A DNA stretch of 64,000 nt from SCBR16-9 sp964537975 (GTDB taxonomy: Bacteria; Hydrogenedentota; Hydrogenedentia; Hydrogenedentales; SCBR16-9). This document shows, piece by piece, positions 42,857 through 52,076 of this stretch; within the stretch, counting starts at the first letter, position 1, and the number at the start of each line of letters is the position of its first letter. The position numbers were made by a program, and so were the translations under genes. The stretch lies in assembly GCA_964537975.1 (NCBI GenBank), contig CAZIDP010000001.1, positions 124,001 to 188,000 on the forward strand, in the 5' to 3' direction. The notes under the pieces were generated by a model. It saw only the letters and a list, made by a program, of their open reading frames with translations, did no database searches and was not told where the DNA came from.

Positions 42857-45676
42857 ATGTATTTGCCAATCGTAGTATTCATTTCAATAATTCTGGCAGA
42901 TGCTACGCCAGATACACCACCTCCCTCAGCTCAGATGCCTCAGGTGTTATTTTCTGCACCAATTAATGCCACTTGGGCAGCCAATAATCCCAATCATTGG
43001 TTAACATTGGGTATTGACGGGTTTCTTTTTCAGGGGGTTCTGGACCACCTGGCCATAAACGACGAACATGCAAACGTAGATGATACTGCGCTTGTGCGTG
43101 AACTGCGTATTGCCCATGCCCGTCTCTCAGATGAGGGCATTAACGCCAATTTTCTCTATACCCAGTTAAGTCCGGATGATGTATATTTTTTACGACGTAG
43201 CCGAGCAGATGCTCTGGTAGAAAATATAGGCCGGATTGCCAAAATTGCCCAAGGTGCAGCTTTGTCCGGGATCGTTTTAGATACGCAAACCAGTGCATTT
43301 GTACATGACATGCGCTGGGATGGTTATCCGCAGGATAATGTCGCGGCAACACAAGCTATATTGGGCGCCCGCAGATTGGGTGAGCGAATTTCACGAACAT
43401 TTTACCGAAACTATCCCGGTGGTAAGTTATTGTATCTGGCACAAGAGCCACTGAACGCTGGGCCATTGTGGTTTCATTTTTTTGCTGGTCTGCTGATTGG
43501 TTCTGGTTCAACTGGTGACATTAACATTGAATTATTGCTACAGTGCGATCGCACATTGCAGCCAGATGATGACATTACCGAGTATCTTGATGCTGTAAAC
43601 ACCTTATTAGAATTGCGTCTTGAAAATGATGCAGCCGATGTTTGGCGCAAAAAGGGAGGCATAGCTCCCGGACTAGAGCCAATTGGTCGTATGGGAGAGC
43701 GACCAATAACCTATTATGCTCCAGAGAAGTTTCGTAGCCGGCTTATACAGGCCAAATTGTCAGCGTCAACCTATGTTTGGATCGACGCGGCGAATGGTGG
43801 ATGGTGGAACTTCGATGATGCACAAGAGGAAACATATACGGCTTCTACATTGATACAGGGATCAAAAAGCATCTCGGTTGAGCTACCTGGATTGCAACAA
43901 TACTCAGCAAAAACACCTATAGATGGCCTGCTACGAGTTGGACCTGCTGTACACCACGATGATCTGGAAGCGTTTGTGCTGTATGAGCCAGAAGGTGCTG
44001 CTGTGGTAGCCTGGGAAAGTTTATTTGGACGATGGGCCATACCACGCATTGAATCCCCCCTGCTGGTTCGATATTTAATATCGGACAAAGATGTGTTGAT
44101 GTATCCAGAATCTGGACATGTTGTGATTCCGTTGGATGCAGGTCCGGTATTGGTACGCCGTCTTCCCATGGGCGATTGGGTAACGCCAGTTGCATTAGAT
44201 ATGAAAATTGATGGCACCTTGAACGCTGGTATGCGACGCTCTACCGTGCAATTGTATTTCAACAATTGGTCAGAAATGCCACTAGAAGCATCGCTGATTG
44301 CCTGGACGGAGTCAAATTACAGTTTGGGCGATGCATTGTTTCAACTGAAACTGAGACCGCATGCACAATTCCTCACCAACCGGAATATACAAGGTATTTT
44401 TCGTGCCGGTGAGTCAGTAATCGGCAATGTATCGTTGACCCATGCAGGGGGAGGTAGCATTCATAGAAAATTCACATTTCCAGTCCAAAGTACGCAAAAG
44501 TGGAATTTTATTGCTGACGGTCCAATCTTGGGAGCACCCATCGTGCTGAGGTCAAGCTATCGAGGCGATAACAGCATAGACCATTTTGTCATTATTGGTG
44601 GCAGTAGAGGAGACCTGCACGCCATCAATGCCAATGGGGAATTGCGATGGCAACGAAGACTGCAATCTGGCATGACCACAGCCCCCCTGGCTTGGGAAAA
44701 TTCGTCCGGGGCTGTTCATATCACCGCGACTGACGGTAGAGACCAAATATACACCTTTGATGAATTTGGCAATGCTGTCTGGGCAAAACCCCTGCGTATG
44801 GATGAAACACTGGTCAAGCTGATAGCGTATCCGTCAACACCACTCTCTTCAGCAGCTTCACATGAAAGCAGGCACGGGCCAGTTATTCTGGGGAAAGGTT
44901 CATCCATATTGCAGTTGGATTCAGAAGGCCAGCCTTTGTGGCATATCGCTGGTCAACCTGTCTTTGTAGATGCCGGAACCGTGTCGCATTATGATAATGT
45001 CAATTACATTTGGCGAACATACCAAGAGCCTGCAAAGGTTTCTGGAGGGTTGGAAGTGTGGGATGAGCACGGGGAACTGGTGTGGAGCTATGAATTTGAA
45101 GGGATACCCACTTCACCGGTGTTAATTCAATACCGTCCAGATGAGGTCATGTTGTGGTTGGGTACATCTGTCGGGGAAATTCTGGGGTTTAATCTTGAAG
45201 ACGGAACCTTGGTAGAACAGGCATTTGCACCTTTTGGTCGGCGTGTCAAAGAACTCGCGCATGTTGTCGTTACTGACAGCGTGATGCCCTGGTTATTGGT
45301 GCTGGAAGAAGAGGGCGTGCATGTACTTGATTCAAACCTTGATGTACAATGGTTTGTCCCACTTCGTGAGGGAAACACCATCATTGGTGATTTGCCTGAT
45401 CGCTCGTTGTTGGCAATCATTGCAACCAATGCGGGAGAATTTATTGGATTGACTTCGAGTGGTGGCATCGCCTGGCGTGACAAGCATAAAATTATTTCTC
45501 CTTTACAATCACCACTGATGATGGATATTGATGGAAATGGTCGTGTAGAGTTGCTCTTTGGTGCCGGGGATGGTGTTTTCAGGGTACATGACTGGCAACC
45601 ATTATTATATCCGCGAAGACCTTTGGACTCACTGGGGAACTGGGGAGACCCGGAACCAGTCCATACGGATGACTGA
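42857..45676 (+). CDS. Secreted protein with PQQ-like beta-propeller C-terminus
   Basis: About 939 residues. A short signal peptide (MYLPIVVFISIILADA) precedes an N-terminal alpha/beta region (about 30-330; DGFLFQGVLDHLAIN, GIVLDTQTSAFVHDMRWDG) that looks like a TIM-barrel glycosidase-like fold. A beta region follows. From about 575 there are propeller blades of PQQ type: DLHAINANGELRWQRRL, QIYTFDEFGNAVWAK, ILQLDSEGQPLWHI, LEVWDEHGELVWSYEF, VHVLDSNLDVQWFVP, and a final FG-GAP-like MDIDGNGRVELLFGAGDG. No catalytic residues were identified. The frame opens with TTG at 42845; the ATG at 42857 is preferred. Function unknown, cell-surface or periplasmic. Confidence 0.75.
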   Translation: MYLPIVVFISIILADATPDTPPPSAQMPQVLFSAPINATWAANNPNHWLTLGIDGFLFQGVLDHLAINDEHANVDDTALVRELRIAHARLSDEGINANFLYTQLSPDDVYFLRRSRADALVENIGRIAKIAQGAALSGIVLDTQTSAFVHDMRWDGYPQDNVAATQAILGARRLGERISRTFYRNYPGGKLLYLAQEPLNAGPLWFHFFAGLLIGSGSTGDINIELLLQCDRTLQPDDDITEYLDAVNTLLELRLENDAADVWRKKGGIAPGLEPIGRMGERPITYYAPEKFRSRLIQAKLSASTYVWIDAANGGWWNFDDAQEETYTASTLIQGSKSISVELPGLQQYSAKTPIDGLLRVGPAVHHDDLEAFVLYEPEGAAVVAWESLFGRWAIPRIESPLLVRYLISDKDVLMYPESGHVVIPLDAGPVLVRRLPMGDWVTPVALDMKIDGTLNAGMRRSTVQLYFNNWSEMPLEASLIAWTESNYSLGDALFQLKLRPHAQFLTNRNIQGIFRAGESVIGNVSLTHAGGGSIHRKFTFPVQSTQKWNFIADGPILGAPIVLRSSYRGDNSIDHFVIIGGSRGDLHAINANGELRWQRRLQSGMTTAPLAWENSSGAVHITATDGRDQIYTFDEFGNAVWAKPLRMDETLVKLIAYPSTPLSSAASHESRHGPVILGKGSSILQLDSEGQPLWHIAGQPVFVDAGTVSHYDNVNYIWRTYQEPAKVSGGLEVWDEHGELVWSYEFEGIPTSPVLIQYRPDEVMLWLGTSVGEILGFNLEDGTLVEQAFAPFGRRVKELAHVVVTDSVMPWLLVLEEEGVHVLDSNLDVQWFVPLREGNTIIGDLPDRSLLAIIATNAGEFIGLTSSGGIAWRDKHKIISPLQSPLMMDIDGNGRVELLFGAGDGVFRVHDWQPLLYPRRPLDSLGNWGDPEPVHTDD

Positions 45677-45709
45677 TACTTCACATGGAAAGGCTTTCCA
45701 ACTTTTTAT

Positions 45710-46876
45710 ATGCAACATGAGTACAATTTACGATATTTCATGCCAACCGAGATCATTTTTGAATCTGGTGCTATAGACAAACTTGCTGAATTTCTGGCAC
45801 CAATTGGGGAACGACCACTGTTGGTGACAGGCAGACATTCCGCACGAAAAACAGGCATGCTGGACAAGGTTCTGGGCATGCTTCCGGATGTTGTCGTATT
45901 TGACCAGGTTGAAGAGAATCCAACAACAAGTACTTGCGAATCAGGTGCAAAAACTTGTCGAGATCACCAATGCGACTGTGTTATTGCGCTGGGTGGCGGT
46001 AGTCCTATAGACGCAGCAAAGGCAATCGCATTTTTAGCAACGAATACAGGCCGTTGCACAGACTACCTGGGTAATGCAAAACCACGGAACAGTGCCTTGC
46101 CGATTTTAGCCATACCAACAACCGCGGGCACGGGCAGTGAAGTAACACCCTACGCGGTATTGGTTGATATCGAAAAAAACACAAAACGTACGCTGACGGG
46201 CCGTGACTTGTTTCCACGAATCGCGCTACTGGACCCGAATCTGACAATAACCCAACCACGTGAGGTTACACTTGCAACTGGACTTGATGCATTGAGTCAG
46301 GGAATGGAAGGTTTTATATCAAGAAAAGCAACACGCAAAGGCGATATACTGGCCCTGGAAACATGCCGCCTGATAAAACGTTGGCTACCTGTAGTACTGC
46401 GAGAACCGGAAAACTTGATGGCCCGTACGGCCATGCTCGAGGCGGCCATGCTTTCAGGTTGTGTCATAGCCCAAAGTGGAACAACACTTGTACACGGTAT
46501 GGGGTATTATTTTACCCTTCACCACGGTATCGCACATGGCATTGCCAACGCACTTCTGTTGTCACCTGTATTTCAATGGAATGCACAACATGCCCCGGAC
46601 AAGGTAGCGTTGCTTGCAAACACACTTGGATTTCCTGTTGAAACATCCGATCCAGAAAAAGTAGAAGCTGCCATTCGCGAGGCGTTACTTTGCTTGTTTG
46701 ATGCGTGTGAATGGTGCCCAAAAGCTTCAGCGTATGGTGTACCACAGGATTGTCTGGTAGATTATTCAACCGATATTTATCGTGACCAATATCGATTTAA
46801 AAATCAGATAGGGAATCCAGGACTTGATTCAGTACAAAGTTTTTATGAGGCAGCCTGGTCTGGTACATCAATATAG
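45710..46876 (+). CDS. Iron-containing alcohol dehydrogenase family protein
   Basis: A 388-residue group III (Fe-ADH) oxidoreductase. Cofactor-binding motif: ALGGGSPIDAAKAIA, then IPTTAGTGSEVTPYAV. Metal ligands are expected in DALSQGMEGF, LVHGMGYYF and GIAHGIANALLL. The second position of the first motif, His in most members, is Gln here, as in some recognised subfamilies, so the metal may differ. It starts 33 bases after the propeller gene; a short palindrome with a T-run (45687-45706) lies between. The substrate is unknown. Confidence 0.9.
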   Translation: MQHEYNLRYFMPTEIIFESGAIDKLAEFLAPIGERPLLVTGRHSARKTGMLDKVLGMLPDVVVFDQVEENPTTSTCESGAKTCRDHQCDCVIALGGGSPIDAAKAIAFLATNTGRCTDYLGNAKPRNSALPILAIPTTAGTGSEVTPYAVLVDIEKNTKRTLTGRDLFPRIALLDPNLTITQPREVTLATGLDALSQGMEGFISRKATRKGDILALETCRLIKRWLPVVLREPENLMARTAMLEAAMLSGCVIAQSGTTLVHGMGYYFTLHHGIAHGIANALLLSPVFQWNAQHAPDKVALLANTLGFPVETSDPEKVEAAIREALLCLFDACEWCPKASAYGVPQDCLVDYSTDIYRDQYRFKNQIGNPGLDSVQSFYEAAWSGTSI

Positions 46877-47218
46877 TATCGTTACTTAATGAAAGTAGAA
46901 ATGATAAAAATAAGACTATCTTCCCCTTTCAATGGGATGTATCCACTGAAATGCTTATATGTATATGCTGCTTAATAAAATATTTGATTGTTATGGGGAA
47001 CATTTCAGCAATAATCACAAAGAAGAATAATCAGAAATTGCAAGACATAAATTTACAGTTTCGATTTGAAGCATAAAAAGCATATACTATGGGGTTGTTG
47101 TCCAATTCATTTTGTCTAGGTACGTATTTCTTAACTATTCCAGGTTATTTGTGTTAGATGGCATGCATGCCGTACAGGTGCTATCAAAATTTTGAATTAT
47201 AATATCAGGGAGACCGCT
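46877..47218. other. Intergenic region with palindrome upstream of the mannitol dehydrogenase-like genes
   Basis: 342 bases, AT-rich. A good -10 (TATACT, 47083-47088) has only a weak -35. A perfect 12-bp palindrome GGCATGCATGCC (47160-47171) lies 48 bases before the start codon, where an operator would be expected. No coding frame was found. Confidence 0.4.
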
Positions 47219-48409
47219 GTGCAAAGAAGTGCAGTTCATATTGGTGCAGGTAGCATAGGTCGTGGGTTTATGGGTCAGTTATATTTTGAGAGTGGATTCC
47301 ATACCACTTTCATTGATGTCGTTGACGAGGTAGTAAACGCCATAAACGCAGAAGGTTCATATCCAATTGACATTGTAACTGATGACAACAGCACACGCAT
47401 CATTGTTCGAAATGTTGACGCAGTCAATGGCAAAAATTTGGAAATGGCAGCGAACAAATTGGCCAAGGCAGACATCGCATCAACGGCTGTCGGATTAAAT
47501 GCCATGCGACATATAGCACCACTTCTGGCCAGAGCAGTAGAAATTCGTTTCTCCTCTGATAATGCGGAACCGCTGGATATCATCCTGTGTGAAAACATCA
47601 ATGATGGCAAGACATTTGTTCGTGAATTGATCCGGGAAAACCTACCCATAGAATTCCACGCTGTGTTGGACACAAAAGTAGGATTGGTGGAAGCCAGCAT
47701 CGGTCGTATGGTACCTGTGATGACACCTGAACAGGGTAAGCAGAACCCGTTACTGGTTTGCGTTGAACCCTATTGCGAGCTGCCTGTGGATGAGTTGGGA
47801 TTTCGTGGAAAAATCCCTCAAATCATGCACATGAAACCAGCAAGTAATTTTTCTGCCTATGTAGAACGAAAACTCTTCGCCCACAATCTTACACATGCCT
47901 GCACAGCCTATCTTGGATATTTGAAAGGGTATACCTATATCTACGAGGCAATACGGGACCCTGAAATTCATGAAATTGTTCAAGGTGCGGGGCGAGAAAG
48001 TTGCCTGGTATTGGCCAAAAAACATGGTCTCGAATTTTCAGAACTCCAAATCCATGTTAATGACCTCATTCACCGTTACCACAATCGGGCACTGGCAGAC
48101 CAGGTAAGCCGTGTGGCACGAGACCCCAAACGTAAATTGGCACCTGGAGATCGGTTTATGGGGCCAGCCACAATGTGCGTAAAGTATCAGATTGAACCCA
48201 AAAATATTGCATTGGCAATTGCTGCAGCGTTGCATTATAACCCCAAAGATTCCGATGATCCCACTGCTCCCGAAGTCCAATCTATGATAGAAAACTATGG
48301 TATTGAATTGTTTCTGTGTGATTTTTGTAAGATAGATCCACACGTTTCACCGGGTTCGTTGATTCTTGAAGCATATGCTCAAATACCTGATTATATGAAG
48401 TGTTCATGA
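47219..48409 (+). CDS. mtlD: Mannitol-1-phosphate 5-dehydrogenase-like polyol dehydrogenase
   Basis: A 396-residue long-chain polyol dehydrogenase that would interconvert mannitol 1-phosphate and fructose 6-phosphate. The Rossmann motif is VHIGAGSIGRGFMGQL. The catalytic signature K-x4-N-x2-H is complete: Lys218, Asn223, His226 in RKLFAHNLTHACTAYLGYL. NDLIHRYHNRALADQVSRVA and DPKRKLAPGDRFMGPA are typical M1PDH C-terminal segments. The start is GTG at 47219 with AGGGAG 7 nt upstream; the longer TTG frame from 47192 is unlikely. A diverged paralogue follows 106 bases later. Confidence 0.88.
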   Translation: MQRSAVHIGAGSIGRGFMGQLYFESGFHTTFIDVVDEVVNAINAEGSYPIDIVTDDNSTRIIVRNVDAVNGKNLEMAANKLAKADIASTAVGLNAMRHIAPLLARAVEIRFSSDNAEPLDIILCENINDGKTFVRELIRENLPIEFHAVLDTKVGLVEASIGRMVPVMTPEQGKQNPLLVCVEPYCELPVDELGFRGKIPQIMHMKPASNFSAYVERKLFAHNLTHACTAYLGYLKGYTYIYEAIRDPEIHEIVQGAGRESCLVLAKKHGLEFSELQIHVNDLIHRYHNRALADQVSRVARDPKRKLAPGDRFMGPATMCVKYQIEPKNIALAIAAALHYNPKDSDDPTAPEVQSMIENYGIELFLCDFCKIDPHVSPGSLILEAYAQIPDYMKCS

Positions 48410-48515
48410 GCTGTTTTGTATATCAAGAGAAAATCACAATACGAAGCTCTACATTCCTGGTAGCTGTTTGCTATAATTTTGCGATGCAGTATGTCAACCA
48501 TAAAGGAGACATTGC

Positions 48516-49706
48516 ATGTATGCCGTTCAAATTGGTGCGGGAAAAATTGGTCGAGGATTTATAGGTCAGTTATTATTTGATTCTGGATATTTCACAACTT
48601 TTATAGATAAGCAGAGTTCACTGGTTGCATTACTGCAATCTACCCCTACCTATAAAATACAATTTGTTTATGAGTCCAGTGAAACTATCGAAATAGGCCG
48701 CTTTGATGCAATTCATTCATCGGAACTACTGCAAGCATCAGCAGCGATTGGCCGGGCTGATTTGCTGTCTATCGCGGTAGGAGCATCCAATCTTGCCACT
48801 ACAGTGGTACCTTTACTTGTATCTGGGATTGTACAACGCTGCAAAACCTGCGCACCGCCGTTGAATATTTTACTTTGCGAAAACTCGATGCACGGCAAAG
48901 CGCTGCTTCATGAGGCAATAGTTGAGGCACTGCCAGCGTCTTGCAGGAGTTATTATGGGAACAACATTGCGCTGATAGACACTTTCGTAGGCAGGATGGT
49001 TCCTTCTCCTTCTGAACAGGAAACACGGGGAAATCCATTATGGTTGGTTGCCGAACCATGCAATGTATTGTTTTATGATGCGGATGCTGTGATTGGTGAC
49101 AAGCCGCAGCTTAAACACGCTACGCCGAAGCATCATTTTGATGCAATTCTGAAAGAAAAACTTTACATTCACATGATGGGACACAGTGCCACTGCTTACC
49201 TTGGTCATCTTCGTCAACAACAATATATTTGGCAAGCCATCCGCGATCCCCTTATCCGGGAGACCGTCGAAGCCAGTACGACTGAAAGTTGCCGGGGAAT
49301 AATGAATCGATATGGTGTAGACCCTTCTGAACTGGCAACACGACGGGCAGACTTTATACTCCGATACCACAATCGCATCTTGAATGACAGTATCACACGG
49401 GTTGCACTAGACCCTATTCGAAAATTGAGTCCTCATGAACGGTTCTGTGGTGCTGCGCGGCTTTGCCTCGAAGAAAACGAGTCTGCTGCAATGATTGCAC
49501 TGGCTGCAACAGCTGCAATACATTATTTTAACCCTGAAGACCTGGAATCCTGTGCAATTCAGAAAATTCTGAATGAAAATAGCATTAAAGGCGTGCTGCA
49601 ACAAATATGTTGTATTCCAGAAGGTGACCCGTTTTACAAATTAATGCTGGAAGCCAATGAACGTCTATTGGACACATTCGCCGAACGCGAAATTCTCGTA
49701 AATTAA
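48516..49706 (+). CDS. Second mannitol-1-phosphate dehydrogenase-like paralogue with altered active site
   Basis: A 396-residue paralogue of the preceding protein, colinear throughout. The Rossmann motif VQIGAGKIGRGFIGQL and the tail FILRYHNRILNDSITRVA with DPIRKLSPHERFCGAA are conserved. In the catalytic K-x4-N-x2-H motif the Asn is Met220 (Lys215 and His223 kept: EKLYIHMMGHSATAYLGHL). Since that Asn helps stabilise the hydride-transfer intermediate, activity may be lost or changed. It has its own -10 TATAAT (48472-48477) and AAGGAG before the ATG, so it can be expressed separately. Confidence 0.87.
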   Translation: MYAVQIGAGKIGRGFIGQLLFDSGYFTTFIDKQSSLVALLQSTPTYKIQFVYESSETIEIGRFDAIHSSELLQASAAIGRADLLSIAVGASNLATTVVPLLVSGIVQRCKTCAPPLNILLCENSMHGKALLHEAIVEALPASCRSYYGNNIALIDTFVGRMVPSPSEQETRGNPLWLVAEPCNVLFYDADAVIGDKPQLKHATPKHHFDAILKEKLYIHMMGHSATAYLGHLRQQQYIWQAIRDPLIRETVEASTTESCRGIMNRYGVDPSELATRRADFILRYHNRILNDSITRVALDPIRKLSPHERFCGAARLCLEENESAAMIALAATAAIHYFNPEDLESCAIQKILNENSIKGVLQQICCIPEGDPFYKLMLEANERLLDTFAEREILVN

Positions 49707-49798
49707 ATATACGTTTTCGAGGTAATTCGAAGTAATTTTACTGGGAACTACAATTGCAAAAATTGGTATTGAAGTAATATTGGAGGTGTGTCGACAAC

Positions 49799-52021
49799 GT
49801 GCAGCTTAAACGGAAACATATATTAGAATCATTATTTTGTCTGGTCGTGCTGGTTTTAATTCCTGTTATCTTTATCTTTCCATTGGTGAGAGAGAACCGT
49901 ATCCCCTTATATCTGGATGATGTTTTCTTGGAACCTCCTTGGGAAGAAGCCCGACTTGCCGATGTTTCTCTGCATGGAAACCCTTACCACGCTCGCCATG
50001 CATTACAATACTTCCCGGCATTTCAATTTATACACCATAGTATAGAAAACAGTACATCATTGTTATGGAATTCGTATGAAGGGTTTGGGAACCCGTTTCT
50101 GGCACTCTGGAAATCACGAGTATTATCTCCATTCTCTCTCCCACTTTTTGTGTTTCCACTCGTATCCGCATTGCAATGGTCGTTATTGCTCAAAATGGTT
50201 GTCGCGGGATGGTGTGCATTTTATGCTGCATTACGATTTGGATTCTCAACTGCTATAGGGTTATTTATCGCTTTATGTTTCCAGCTTGGTGGACCAATAT
50301 TTCTTTGGGCTGGTTTCCCGATGTCTGATGTGCTTCCCTGGTTACCGCTTTATCTGCTCTGTCTGGAACGTTTTGCAATGGGACAGTTTCGAGCCTGGCC
50401 AATTACAGCCATTGTTATTGCGTTCATGGGACTCGGTGGTGACCCGGAAACTTTACTGGCCACAGTGCTCTTTGGTGTTATATATGTCGTTGTTCGCAGA
50501 CTGCGCGATCCGGAAGCAGCATCAATACCAGGCAGTGTGTATTCACTAAGTGTTGCTTTATGCTTTGGTATCGGTATTATTGGGGTTCAATTACTACCAT
50601 TCATAGAATATACACGACAAGCAATTGCACCTGCTACAACCGATTTGGTGTCTTTGCAACTTCGTGATCTTGTTGCTCTTTTTGACCCGGCAGCACGATT
50701 ACTCACATCACCCAACCCACAAAAAGAAGCGTTGTACCATTTATTGTTTGCTGGAACCGTTCCCATGTTGTTGTTAGCATTCTGGCCTGCCGTACGCGGC
50801 AGTGCAGTCAAACTCATACGACGCAGAATGGAAGCATTATTCATTGCAGCTATGGTTCTGGCCTTACTTCCATTTTTAGGTGGAACCTATAATTACCTGC
50901 CATTATTACATCATCTTGGCCCCGAACATTTTCTGGTAGTCCTGGGTTTAGCCATTGTTTTTCTGGCTGCAAGTACCGCAGAAGAGTGGCTTGAGATGGA
51001 CCCTGAAGCCTGTAAGGTGTCATTAAAAAGACTAGGATTAACATTGCCTGTTTGTTGGGGTATACTACTTGTAATCTTCTTGTATTCGAAGTACGGGTTG
51101 AATTTAAATTCTCCATTACTTCACAACATCCTGATCGCTGTGTGTTTACTTGTATTAATGACCATCACACTCTTTTACCCGAGAATCAGAATTCTCGGTT
51201 ATGGGCTATGTCTTTTAGCTGTTACAAACTTTTACTGGTTGTCTTTAAATCAATTGCCTTCCACGCGCAGCGATCAAGTGTTCCCGGAAACACCATTTAT
51301 TCAGTCGCTGCAACAGGTTGATTCTAGAATCGGTGGTAGTGAGGCAATGAAAAGATGGCCATTGGCCGGAAACAGAATTTCTCAAGTTTACAGTACCAGT
51401 GGCACGTCTCTATCCCGTTACATGCAGTATATTGAGCAGGTGGACAGCAATCCCCTGTTATTGAGGCGAAGTGGAGCCGAGGTATTTCTGCTTACCAAGG
51501 AAGATATCCAGGGTGAATTTGCCTCTGTCAGACCGGTACTGAGTATTCAGGAAGTATTTCCGACAGGTGCTGTATTGTTTCGTGATTTGGAAGCGAAACC
51601 AAGGGCACGCATGATTTATGAAGCGCGCTCGGTAGAGTCTTTCGATCCTGCATTATTACATCCTGAACGCCCCCCATTACTGGAAGGCGCATCATTACCT
51701 GAGCAGGATACTGGAGCCCGGGCACGGGCACGCCTGGAAGTCCCCGTGAAGAACACTGAAGTTCGTGTCCATGTTGAGCGTACACGACCAGGCGTATTGG
51801 TGCTGTCTGATGCCTGGTATCCAGGCTGGAACGCAACATTAAATGGACAAAAAGTACCTATTTTGCCCGTAGATGGTATATTTCGCGGGATCGAAGTAGG
51901 CGAAGGAGAACATCAGATAATCTTCACCTATCGTCCGATGTCATTGATTATTGGATGTATTTTAAGCCTTGTTGCCTTGACTGTTACGCTTATCTATTTT
52001 TTTAGATTGCGTACGTCGTAA
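49799..52021 (+). CDS. YfhO-family multi-pass membrane protein
   Basis: A 740-residue GT-C-like membrane protein with about 11-13 helices. The first helix (LESLFCLVVLVLIPVIFIF) is followed by a large loop with the Asp pair of the family (LYLDDVFLEPPW) and an aromatic GNPFLALWKS segment. The C-terminal soluble domain has the diagnostic LSDAWYPGWNATLNGQ and GEGEHQIIFTYRP, then a final helix. Such proteins are thought to transfer sugars from a lipid carrier, for example onto teichoic acid or glycans. It starts with GTG, with GGAGGTG 10 nt upstream. It ends 56 bases from the convergent repeat-protein gene. Confidence 0.88.
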   Translation: MQLKRKHILESLFCLVVLVLIPVIFIFPLVRENRIPLYLDDVFLEPPWEEARLADVSLHGNPYHARHALQYFPAFQFIHHSIENSTSLLWNSYEGFGNPFLALWKSRVLSPFSLPLFVFPLVSALQWSLLLKMVVAGWCAFYAALRFGFSTAIGLFIALCFQLGGPIFLWAGFPMSDVLPWLPLYLLCLERFAMGQFRAWPITAIVIAFMGLGGDPETLLATVLFGVIYVVVRRLRDPEAASIPGSVYSLSVALCFGIGIIGVQLLPFIEYTRQAIAPATTDLVSLQLRDLVALFDPAARLLTSPNPQKEALYHLLFAGTVPMLLLAFWPAVRGSAVKLIRRRMEALFIAAMVLALLPFLGGTYNYLPLLHHLGPEHFLVVLGLAIVFLAASTAEEWLEMDPEACKVSLKRLGLTLPVCWGILLVIFLYSKYGLNLNSPLLHNILIAVCLLVLMTITLFYPRIRILGYGLCLLAVTNFYWLSLNQLPSTRSDQVFPETPFIQSLQQVDSRIGGSEAMKRWPLAGNRISQVYSTSGTSLSRYMQYIEQVDSNPLLLRRSGAEVFLLTKEDIQGEFASVRPVLSIQEVFPTGAVLFRDLEAKPRARMIYEARSVESFDPALLHPERPPLLEGASLPEQDTGARARARLEVPVKNTEVRVHVERTRPGVLVLSDAWYPGWNATLNGQKVPILPVDGIFRGIEVGEGEHQIIFTYRPMSLIIGCILSLVALTVTLIYFFRLRTS

Positions 52022-52076
52022 TCATAAGGCTGACAAGATATTCTCTGAGCCAGTTCCGCAGGGTGTCGTTTCTTGT

